The position numbers and the translations under genes were made by a program. This document shows, one piece after another, positions 33,187 through 42,140 of a stretch of 64,000 nt of DNA (positions within the stretch are counted from its first letter, which is position 1; each line of letters opens with the position of its first letter). Under the pieces are notes generated by a model that saw only the letters and a program-made list of their open reading frames with translations, made no database searches and was not told the DNA's origin. The DNA is from Heliocidaris tuberculata (taxonomy: Eukaryota; Echinodermata; Echinoidea; Camarodonta; Echinometridae). Location of the stretch: assembly GCA_025618425.1 (NCBI GenBank), contig CM046838.1, forward strand, positions 5,453,715-5,517,714. The letters are read 5' to 3'.

Positions 33187-34600
33187 GTAAGTCCCCCCTT
33201 TTTTTCTTTTCTGTTTGTTTGTTTGGTTTTGTTTTTGTTTTGTTTTTTTTTGTTTTGTTTTTTTGTTGTAAATATAGGTTTGAAATCTGTTCTTCGGTAC
33301 TTTCATTTAATGAAAACTTTCTTCCATGAAAACAAAAAAGACAACAACAAAAAAGGTTTGAACATCTAGATGGTTTGAAGCAGTATACACCTAGGCCTGA
33401 GTTCGCGAAATGGGTTTATTATAACCTATAGCTTAAACCATAAGTGTATAGTACGCGCATGTCCTCAATTCAATTCAACTTTTCAATTCAAATCAACTTT
33501 ATTTTCATTCTCCGTAAAAAGCATACATAAAAACAGTAAGGCGACATATATACCAAAAAAGATATAAATTAAAGACAAAATAACAAACTAGAGTTGAACA
33601 AGTACAACTATACAGGTGGGCTGTGGAACAGTCAGGAAATGAGAAAGGCCTATGGGGGCCCCGTTTCATAAAACTTGTTATCAATAACAAGTTACAATAA
33701 TTGTTATAAACTACTGAAATCCTTGAATCTAATTGGCTGAGAGCAAATTTGTCATAGAAATGGGGCAGTTGCTATTGATAACAAGTTTTATGAAACAGGG
33801 CTCTGTAGTAATGATGAAATGAGAAGTATGAACAAAGTACATCCGCAACTTGATATGAGAACAAACAATGTATTCCTATCAACAACTCTATGAACGACGT
33901 GGAAATCTGATCATATCTAAACAAACCATCTCGCTTTTGAACCCTTGTAACGTGCTCTAACATTCTAGTCAATAAGGAAGGAAGAATGCCAGGAAGTTTG
34001 CCTTGAGATGGAAGATGTAATTGAGACTAGGTACGAGACAAGGCTCAAACTCATTGATAATAATATCTAACATACAGCACACATTCATGCACAATACAAC
34101 ATTCTGTATATTGAATAGGTCTAGATTACATGCTATTCATCAATAGATCAAAAATTATACAAAAGACGCAAAGAATAAAACAGTGTCCTTCTTCTCTTGC
34201 TCGTTTCAGGTCGTTAAAGTTCACTTAGTTTCGACAGCAGACAGAAAGTTGGTATGAAACGTGTTAACGACAATCTCACATTCTCCTTGTATCAAAAGAT
34301 GCATGTACGAGATTATTTGATATTTTATCCATGAAACACTGTTCTACGCTTGGACCCTTTCACCCTCATAAATATAGTTTCTACACGTCAAATGTAGTGC
34401 TCAATTGCTCATTGCCGCTGTTGGAATTTACGTTCCAGGCCGGGTAGACTCCGGGGGGGGGGGGGGGGGCACTCAGCATATAGTGTGCGGTGGGTATGTG
34501 CCGCAGAGAAGACCCCCATTTTTACACTCAAATTTTAGTTCCAAAGCATACCATTTTTTTCTTAATGAGAAAAAGAAGAGAGAAAACCGTTCCAAAGCAC

Positions 34601-34633
<33 letters not shown>

Positions 34634-37272
34634 CATTCCGTCGTTCCGGCCGTTCTGGCCATGCAGCCCCGGCCCGTTTCGAAGAATATCATTTTTGGTG
34701 AAAAGTTGAAAACGAGTTCCGATGATCCTTATATTTCAATAACAACCAGTTCCGTAGCATCATATTTATATTGTAATCCAGTTCCAAAGACCCCCTTTTT
34801 CCAAAATGTTAGTAGTTCTGAAGACCATCCCCCTTTTTTGTCTTGCCGCTGGCAAGACAAAAAAAAAAGGGGGGGGGGGCTTCGGAACGAGCGTATCATG
34901 AAAAGGATGTACGCTCGTTCCGAAGCCCCCCCCCTTTTTTTGTCTTGCCAGCGGCACATACCTACCACTTTTGGGGTCGAGTGCCCCCCTCCCGCCCCCC
35001 CCCCCCGGGAGGGGGGGGGGGTGTAGACTTCTAAATTATTGCCATGTTTTTACCTCTCCTTTCTTTATTATTACAATTAAGGAAAGGACTTCACAGCATC
35101 TCAATATGCATATTGCTAGTATATTGCTATGGCCTCTAAATGCAAAGAACTCTGACATAAAGCTTTTCAGGGCTTAAAATGTACATGACATTTAATTTTA
35201 ATACGATGATTACGAGTCAACACTCTTTTTTTTAGAGAGACATAAACCGACCTTCGAGGCTATATACACACCAACAAAAACATTTCGAAGTTGAAAGGAA
35301 ACGAACCGGGAAGTGGAATGTGTTTTTCAGTCCCGATCCCACAGAGACATGCGTTCATTGCAATCCCATTACACTTTGTCACGCTCTCCTCCTCTTAGGA
35401 ATGATCCCAGTAGACCGACAACCCATGAGAAAGAAATGAATAAGCATAGAACGGCCTACCAAGATGTACTAATGCAGGCGCGTAGCCAGGAGGGGGGGGG
35501 GAGCGGTGGGGGCGGTCGCCCCCCAAAACGCCAACTAAAAAAGTGGGAGAAAAAGTGAGAGAAAAAAGCCTAAAAAGGTGCTACTAACCGTTATCTTTCT
35601 CTCAAAATTTGTCAAAGTTTTCGCGCTTCGCGCGGGAAGGGGGAAACTCTCCCCTCCCTGCACCCACCCTTGTTACAGTACTGTGCAGTACTGCTTCCAA
35701 ATCATTGAATAGCAGTCAGGGCGTCGAACTAACTTTTCGCCTAAAAAAGGTGCTACGAGCCGTTATCTTTCTCTCAAAGTTTTCGCGCTTCGCGCGGAAA
35801 GGAAAAAACTCTCCCTTCCTGAACTCACCCCAGTTACATACAGTATATTGCGTCCAAATAATTGAAAAGCAGTCATTGCGTCGAACTAACTTTCCGCCTA
35901 AATAAAATGTTTTAATTGAAAAAGTAACGTCAAACTGGATTCTACGCCACACAAAACAATAATAGAGGTATCGAACATTATTATCCGATATTACTGCGTA
36001 ACCTCCTTTCGATGTCTCACAGGCTACATATTCAAGATGAACAACACAATTGCAGTCACGTATCACAGCGCATATAGAATAGTACGTAGATCAGTTGACA
36101 CATTCTGCGTAAGCTTTCTTTCGCTACTAAATATTGTCTAGAAGGAGCCATTTAGATTTATGCAAATCTTGCAAATTGCCAAAGTCGATTTTTCAGCAAC
36201 AAAGCTGAAATAGTTCGCAGACCAAATGGGATCACAAATCAAGAAAAAAAAACTGAACAGCGGAAAGAACTTTTCAAGGCTCATAAATTGTCAAGTCAAC
36301 TAATGGGTTAAGATAATCAGGAGAGGATTAAGGATTTATTAAAAGAGGGGTATTAATGTTTAACCCTAAAAGGACCGGGGGTGGAATCCACCCCCCCCCC
36401 CCTAGACGTTTCTCGCGATATGTCTGCAACACGCAAAGCAGTCACCGCAGCGTTTCATGACTTTTTTCTTTCGAATCTCACGCATCTTTTGAGACCAAAT
36501 TCGCGATGTCCGGGCATGCGGTTCCAAGGTACTCAACATTTCGTACTTGCACGTCAGACCAAAAATTGCTCAAAAACGTGATTTCATGTATAATTTCAAT
36601 ACAAAATGTGTTTTCAGCCAAAATTTAGAAATCTATGAATATATTTACATTTGCTGATTAAAATTAATTTATTTTATGCTTTTTATGATCGCGAAAGTGT
36701 CCCCGACAGATTTCATCCAAAAAACAATAAAACTACAAAAGGTAAAAAATAACAAACAAAGAAATACATAAGAAATTTTAAATACAATAAAATGCATAAG
36801 AAATCAATTTTGATACCGAATTTTTTTTCTAGTATATTTGCTAAGAATACTGGAAAGAGTGTCTAGACCAAAAACTAGCATTTTTGAAAGCTTTATTTAA
36901 TGATTTAGAGCAAAATTTTGATTTCATGCATAAATTTGCATAATTAATAAATGTGAAATTTTGTAGATTACGTTGTGGACGACGTGCGTGCCGATTTTCG
37001 GCGCGATCGCGTGGTCGACGGTCGAGATCTCAGCTGTGGCATAGCCAAAATATCCCGGCCCTTTTAGGGTTAAAAAAAATATTGTAACTAGCAACAACAA
37101 GAAAGAATGGGCACATGTCGGATGTGCCCCTCCCTCAGTATGCCAGTGATAATATATTATTAACGATGACGTAGTCTGGGTACAAGATTTAAACGGATAC
37201 AAGTGGTCGCAGAGGTGTTAGATGGACCAGACTGATTGAGGGGTTGTATCATTTTATCCTTTCTGTCTGTCA

Positions 37273-37324
<52 letters not shown>

Positions 37325-40007
37325 CTTTGTCTACTCTGTCTCTTTCTCTCTTTCTCTCTGTATGCTATCTTTCTTCCATTAAAATGATAGAAAATAATAA
37401 AAATCATGGTACAAATTAATGGGTGCACAAGGCTATATGAAATAAAACTAAATTTAGACCTATCATATTTCTTGAAAACATAAGAGGTATTATGACATTT
37501 GGTTCCCTTAAAAAATTTTTTTTTTGTTCTCTATGAAATGAAAATGACTAAAATAGCCCCCTCCCACCCCTACCATGTTTATTAAAAGTATCATTTAAAA
37601 TAAAATGAGATTTCCATGTACAGAATTATTGAATATACTCAATTAAACATTTGGTGTGTTGGAGTCCAATTATTACATTACTCCGCACTGTATGTTTATA
37701 AATATTTTTTATATTATCATATAAAATAAACATTGCAGAAAAAAAATGCTGTTTCATATTTTGTCTTCTTCAGTTTGGAGGTCATGCGCAGGCAGTATAT
37801 ATCTGAACACAACATCACCGATATCAAATTCATGGTGGTTAATGCAGGTGATTTGAGGTCTAGGCTCAACTATTATCGTCTCTATCAGATGGGGCACTAT
37901 GATCTTTATCAGGACTATTCGGCAGGCACGGACCCCGAAGATAACGTCTGGAACACCCTCAATGGAACTAAGGACGATTTCTTGATATATGATAGGTAAG
38001 ATGTGACGCTTATTTTTTGCAGACATTCCCAGGTTTGAAGCCCCCCCCCCCCCCCTTTTCAAGCCTTTTTCCTCGTTTAGAAAAAAAAAAACAATATAGA
38101 AAAATTTTGTTGCGTGTTTTTTCATTACTTTGTAATGGTCTTCATTACATTGTTTCTGATCTTAATTACCATGCTTCTGTTTAAAAGTTCTTTATATCTT
38201 CATCTCCATCGTCGAATTTCTTTTCTTCACCTCCTCCTCTTCCTCCGTCTTCAATCCTATCTTCCCTAACCCCCTTTTTCAACGTTATTTTTCAATATCT
38301 TCTTCTTTTTCTTTGTTTTCTTCATATCAATTTCATTAATTCCCTCTTCTTGTCTCTTCTTTCGCCCTTATTTTTGCTCTTTCTAAAATCAATATTCGAT
38401 TTCCCCTTCGACATCGTCCATCCTCTCTCTCTCTCTCTCTTCCCTGCTTCCTTCTTTACATCTCTCTATTTGAATAGAATATCTGCCGTGAACTAGAAAA
38501 GGTTCACTGACCTGGTTTTTCACTGACTGTACAATCTTGTATTTCCTTATACCTGCATTTTCTTTGAAATAAAGAATTTATTACGAGAACACCTTCAGTC
38601 TTGAACCATTCTTGTATTTGTAGGTGTGGCCAGCTAACCTACCATATCCCTCTGCCTTACTCTGCTCTGAGGTACCCTTTTGTCCAGATAGCCATCGAGT
38701 CAACCTACACTGGAAGGCATCCATGTAATTGTGCAGCCGATTATGCAGCAGAGGCAACAACGGCATTGCCTACAGAAGAGGTATCCCCCCTCCCCTCCCG
38801 AAACAAAATCAAGCCCACCATTCAGTTAAATTCAATTTAAGATAACATTTATTTTTACCTGTTGATATATATAGTTCGCACAATGTTGGCATTAAACAAA
38901 ATAGAAGGCTTGTGGCGACTGATCCAAAATAAAGCTGTCAGAATGATGGATTTGTGTATTTATATCACATAAATGTTTTCTATAAATATTTTTAGTTTGA
39001 AGCAAACAAATTGTTGTGGTTCACAGTCTTTGCATTGGTACTGAATCTAATTGTACATTCTAAAATCCATGACAACTATCATTGAAAGCTTTCCCCATTA
39101 TTTTGTAGGCTTATGGCTTGTTGGTCATATTCCCAAATTAGTGAAATTTTAGGCTCCCGTTCAACAATTTTTTACAGTAAGTAATTTTGGTAGGGTAACG
39201 ATGAACAAAATTAGAATAAGAGTAAAAATAAATGTTAATAGTCATTTGCTTTGATGTTGGGCGAGGAACGTTAGTGCGAGGACACATCGCATTTTGCATT
39301 AAAACCGGTCAACAAAATATATATACATGTATTAAACTCAACACTTTCATTCGAATGAGTTAAGCATATCGTCGAATAATTTCTCTCTTTCTCTCTGTCT
39401 CACTTTTCCTCCATTACGTTCTCAGACTGAACTAACAACGCTTTCCATGGAAACAACAACAGCCGAACCAAACGCCCTCTGACAAGAAGAGGAGCTTGTG
39501 GCGTGCCGTGAGCGACAACAACTACAGCAAGAGGTGCAGGGAGATGGAGTGAGCAATGATAGACGAAGCTGATGCTGATGCTGATCGGGGGAGGTCCGCC
39601 TGGTTTCCTGACGTCCACTCGTTGGGGTATCGTCCCAGCTGAACAGGATCCGGGGAGGACCCAGGTGATGCTGACCTTCACAGGAAGGCGACGTCGCCGC
39701 TTCCGCGCCATCCAACTCCCGATCAACAACGTCATCCGTGTCCACTCAAGCATGACAGCCGTGAGACGTCACAACAACGGCGTCATGACGTCAGGGTCAG
39801 GGTCAACTCTGAGAGGAACAACCCTCTACCAGCTGACGACCTTGAGACACCACAACAACGTCATCATCATCATGACGTCAGAGTCAACTCTGAGGGGAAT
39901 CCCCATCCAGCTGACAGCCATGAGACACAACAACAACAACAACGTCACCATGACGTCAGGGTCAACTCTGACAAGGTCAAAGGTCATGTCATAAGTGACA
40001 GTGATAA
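32963..40007 (+). CDS. SELENOP: Selenoprotein P, Sec-rich (22 in-frame TGA)
   Basis: Gene-level entry. Coding exons 32963-33186, 37774-37995, 38624-38780 and 39426-40007 join in frame to 394 codons and TAA. Residues 1-24 are a signal peptide. Then comes the thioredoxin-like SELENOP domain: HPMLESRGQVTVVALLEAS, then U-G-F-C at Sec66 (the UxxC redox motif), KFMVVNAGDLRSRLNYY, NTLNGTKDDFLIYDRCG and YPFVQIAIESTY. These match vertebrate SELENOP position by position. The C-terminal part (residues 202-394) has 21 TGA codons, and no TAA or TAG occurs before 40005. SELENOP is a secreted protein that carries selenium and reduces peroxides; the tail is the selenium store. The vertebrate His-rich stretch is missing; a Thr/Glu-rich linker stands in its place. 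Two SECIS-like hairpins follow in the 3' UTR. Confidence 0.95.
33158..33160 (+). other. SELENOP: Selenocysteine codon TGA (Sec66)
   Basis: In-frame TGA followed by GGT TTC TGC, giving U-G-F-C. Coding similarity to SELENOP continues after it and across the next splice junction (TQAHYLEVMRRQY). Confidence 0.93.
33656..33802. mobile_element. MITE copy 2
   Basis: Ends GGCCCCGTTTCATAAAAC and the complement GTTTTATGAAACAGGGC, inner palindrome TTGTTATCAATAACAA, and the core ATTGGCTGAGAGCAAATT shared with copies at 18253 and 43631. Confidence 0.8.
34845..34955. repeat. Long hairpin with a stem of about 50 bp
   Basis: The left arm, GCCGCTGGCAAGAC then A-run, G-run and CTTCGGAACGAGCGT, is matched by the complementary right arm ACGCTCGTTCCGAAG, C-run, T-run and GTCTTGCCAGCGGC around a 16-nt loop. 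Only the lengths of the homopolymer runs differ. It lies inside a larger G-run repeat (about 34453-35030). Confidence 0.9.
35480..35905. repeat. hAT-like end and a tandem duplication of about 165 bp
   Basis: A G-rich start near 35480 (CGCGTAGCCAGGAGG) resembles hAT MITE ends. Two tandem copies follow, at about 35571-35740 and 35741-35900. Each contains AACCGTTATCTTTCTCTC or a variant, the palindromic CGCGCTTCGCGCGG, and CGTCGAACTAACTTT. Confidence 0.65.
36364..37069. mobile_element. Non-autonomous piggyBac-type element, 706 bp
   Basis: Ends CCCTAAAAGGACCGGG and CCCGGCCCTTTTAGGG are complementary with one mismatch, and each is flanked by TTAA (36360-36363 and 37070-37073). A TTAA target with CCC-starting ends is typical of piggyBac. 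No transposase is present. Confidence 0.8.
37276..37321. repeat. (TC)n microsatellite
   Basis: About 23 uninterrupted CT dinucleotides. Confidence 0.95.
37774..37995 (+). CDS. SELENOP: SELENOP exon: thioredoxin-like core
   Basis: Phase 2-2 exon, acceptor TTCTTCAG and donor GTAAGA. Contains LEVMRRQYISEHNITDIKF, the VVNAGDLRSRL strand and NTLNGTKDDFLIYDR, which is almost the same as vertebrate SELENOP in that motif. Confidence 0.95.
38624..38780 (+). CDS. SELENOP: SELENOP exon: end of thioredoxin-like domain
   Basis: Starts in phase 2 and ends in phase 0. It encodes CGQLTYHIPLPYSALRYP, then VQIAIESTYTGRHPCNC, the conserved cysteine-rich end of the domain, and begins the Thr-rich linker. The donor is GTATCC, weaker than usual, but the frame continues correctly into the last exon. 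Confidence 0.9.
38781..39425. other. SELENOP: SELENOP intron 3
   Basis: AT-rich intron ending in a CT-rich tract before the acceptor TTCTCAG. No element recognised. Confidence 0.7.
39426..40007 (+). CDS. SELENOP: SELENOP last coding exon: 21-Sec tail
   Basis: Phase 0 start. In-frame TGA codons begin at 39480, 39570, 39576, 39582, 39609, 39666, 39672, 39753, 39762, 39786, 39810, 39834, 39843, 39873, 39891, 39912, 39921, 39951, 39969, 39996 and 40002; TAA is at 40005-40007. No TAA or TAG interrupts. The first cluster reads U-C-U-C-U. From 39753 the tail is three copies of a unit with four Sec, of the form U-x-P-U-D-(V/T)-T-T ... U-R-Q ... Q-L-U. An open frame at 39572-39994 in another frame is only a shadow, because each ATGA contributes a methionine there. 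Confidence 0.92.
39753..39988 (+). repeat. SELENOP: Three tandem 4-Sec units in the SELENOP tail
   Basis: First Sec codons of successive units are at 39753, 39834 and 39912, so the units are 81 and 78 nt long. Within a unit the second Sec is 9 nt after the first, followed by ACA repeats, TGACGTCAG and GGTCAACTCTGA. Confidence 0.9.
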
Positions 40008-40277
40008 ACAGTTTGATTTAAAGGACCACAGTAATAGGTTGTATTCAACAAATTTCCTGGAAAAGATTAACCCAAAAACGTTTACAAATTTTACAATTAA
40101 CAGAAATGCTATTTTGTGTTCAATCGGCATCTTTAGGAAGCAAATAATCATGAAAAATTGTTTTAAAAAGTAAATTGACAAGAACAAAAATTAAAGTCAC
40201 ACATGCCGATCAGATTAGTAGGAATCAATTTTAGATGTGGTCCATTCAATTACAGAACCCATTTCAGTTGCGTAACA

Positions 40278-40376
40278 GTGGAATGCTTATCCCTAGCCGT
40301 ACATGAAGGTATAAAGATAAACCGAAAGGCTCTGATACCGGAATAACATTTGGTGCTAGAAGGGCATGCAATCCAC
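40278..40376 (+). promoter_or_regulatory. SELENOP: SECIS element 1 (candidate)
   Basis: A 3' UTR hairpin 271 bp after the stop. The outer stem pairs GTGGA..TGC, CCC and TAGC with GCTA, GGG, GCA and TCCAC. The core ATGA is at 40303-40306. Twelve nt later, AAA (40319-40321) precedes a mini-stem CC-GAAA-GG, and GGTAT pairs with ATACC. The 3' side of the non-Watson-Crick core would be GGAA at 40340-40343. This is a form 2 SECIS layout. TGAT at 40333-40336 is an alternative core but pairs worse. Confidence 0.7.
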
Positions 40377-41187
40377 TGATCGCAAAATACTTATTTTTAA
40401 TTTACTTTCTTTTGAAATACATGTATATTTTAATAGATAAGATATATTGGTTTTACTATTTACCAGATTATAAACTTCATGATTTTTATTCATAGAAAAA
40501 TATCTTCCTTCAAATTATATTCTAATCCTTGCCATCTCTCTCTCTCTCTCTCTCTCTATTCTGCATTTCTCAACATGATCTTCCTTAAATCGTTGAGTGT
40601 TCGAAATTCCTATCTTCTCATAAATAGGTGAATAAAATCTTGATAATATGTATTTGATTCCAGGTTCAGTTAACAACAATAATGTTTAATATATATTTCA
40701 TCTGTATCGTCAATTATGGTTAATTCTCATTCACAGTATGCGTTCGTGTTCTCTCCACCCATCTGTGACACAATAAACAGAAGAGTCATCAGAACACAAT
40801 GTATTATGATTTATATGTTTCAACAGACTAAACTTTAGCCTCATTTCATTTTTAAAATTGTGACGTCCACTGCATTTTTTGTCGGGATCATTCAAAGTGT
40901 TTTATTTTGTCGGTAGTTGGTTTGTTTTAAACATTGTCATCGGGTGCTGTGGGTCCATTAATGTGTGTAAAAACGTGGAAATTCATGGTCGTGAGACACT
41001 TTTCATATATTGCAGTCTTTGAATAGAGGGACATTTCTCTTCAATAATAGCTGTATTTTAAAAAATAAGATGTATCTTTTCTATCATCTCTTGAAAGGAA
41101 AGATTATATCCAGGGTGGAGAGAGGTAATGCAGATAAAACTAAATTCTTAACCCGACGGCTAAAAACTGAACGAAAATACCTGAAGA

Positions 41188-41256
41188 GAAGACAGGGAAC
41201 TCGAACCCTAGATCCATTCAATCGAGTCAGATACCGTACCAAGAGACCAAGACGTT
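41188..41256 (-). other. tRNA-like sequence (tRNA-derived SINE or pseudogene)
   Basis: On the minus strand, TCTCTTGGTACGG resembles a D-arm/A box, and AGGGTTCGAGTTCCCT forms a T-arm with a B box. The anticodon stem does not pair well, so a working tRNA is unlikely. It lies between the two SECIS elements of SELENOP. Confidence 0.4.
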
Positions 41257-41540
41257 CTGTAAAGTTCTTTTTTATCTTTATTTGAACATACATATTAGAT
41301 AAAAGTGTGTAGACTTAGATGTTAATTGTAGCATATAGATGATAGATCTCCATCTTATCTCCTCATCATTCTATTTCATTTCTTTCATAACCATTTCGTC
41401 TTTTACATTTTGATCTTTCCTGCTGTGCTATTCATATTATGTTTAATTTGTGTGCTTGTGAAGATTGTTTAGAATCATTTACAAGAAAGGTAAATGCGTC
41501 TCTGTGTTCATATCGCTCCTTAAATCTGACCAAACCCTTT

Positions 41541-41650
41541 CTCTCTTTTCGTGATTGTGTATTCATGACAAGCATTTGATAACCCGCGCATGCGCGGATC
41601 AAATGATTTCGAGAAAAAAATTAACACAGTTGTGGAAAGGAGAGGGAGGC
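41541..41650 (+). promoter_or_regulatory. SELENOP: SECIS element 2 (candidate, strong)
   Basis: The core ATGA (41565-41568) is followed by exactly 12 nt (CAAGCATTTGAT), then AAC at 41581-41583, a self-complementary mini-stem CCGCGC-AT-GCGCGG, and a 12-nt returning strand ATCAAATGATTT. CGAG at 41610-41613 completes the core. The two 12-nt strands pair apart from one G-A mismatch. Below the core, CTCTC, TTTC and TGTGT pair with ACACA, GAAAG and GAGAG. This fits a form 2 SECIS very well. Confidence 0.85.
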
Positions 41651-41870
41651 TTTAACACTGGTTTTAGGGGTAAATTTCGTTTGTCTTTATATATTAAATT
41701 TACAAAAAGAAGATGTTTAAGAATGTTTGTTGTTGTTGATTTCTGTCTCATTTCTGAAGCACAAATTGAAACAAAACTTGCATAACCATCTATACCTATT
41801 TTTCTGTTTCTTTTTCTCTCCATCTTTCTATTCAAACTACCTGCTTTCTATCACTCTCCAGTTTTTTCTT

Positions 41871-42083
41871 CTATTTCTTTATCCATCTTTCCTCTCTTCT
41901 TGATGCTTTTTTTTTCAAATTCTCATACAAGTTTAATATGTCTGGTGATGCTTTTCTGTCTAAATATAGCTTCAAAAGCACAAGCCATCTCAGTAACGGC
42001 TCTCTTGAAGGAAAGTACATCACCTCTTGATATTCCAATGACAGTTTGATAAACTCAACACCGCTTCTAGAACCCAACCTCAC
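41871..42083 (-). other. Unidentified open frame, possible terminal exon
   Basis: The minus strand is open for about 70 residues with protein-like sequence (LEYQEVMYFPSREPLLRW, then LLKLYLDRKASPDILNLY and a basic end) and a stop at 41871-41873. No in-frame ATG lies at its start and I do not recognise the family. It could be a last exon, a retrocopy fragment, or chance. It overlaps the presumed SELENOP 3' UTR on the opposite strand. Confidence 0.25.
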
Positions 42084-42134
42084 TTACAGTACAGGCACAA
42101 TCATATTCACCACACCATACGACTAATCATTTAA

Positions 42135-42140
42135 AATAAA
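42135..42140 (+). promoter_or_regulatory. SELENOP: Candidate SELENOP poly(A) signal
   Basis: First clear AATAAA after SECIS 2, about 2.1 kb after the stop codon. It is only a candidate, since AATAAA also occurs by chance in AT-rich DNA. Confidence 0.35.

Larger units (their letters stand above)
33187..37773. other. SELENOP: SELENOP intron 1 (4.6 kb), repeat-rich
   Basis: Holds a MITE (33656-33802), a long hairpin (34845-34955), tandem repeats (35571-35900), a piggyBac-type MITE (36364-37069) and a (TC)n microsatellite (37276-37321). A G-run repeat starts at about 34453. No exon is seen between the two phase-2 boundaries. Confidence 0.7.

Noticed and set aside
39572..39994. 140-codon Asn/Thr-rich protein
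   Set aside because: It is a frame-shifted shadow of the SELENOP Sec tail; the real frame joins the upstream exons.
40333..40336. TGAT as the 3' core of SECIS 1
   Set aside because: Using it leaves the flanking strands largely unpaired; the GGTAT/ATACC pairing favours the GGAA position, though this is not settled.
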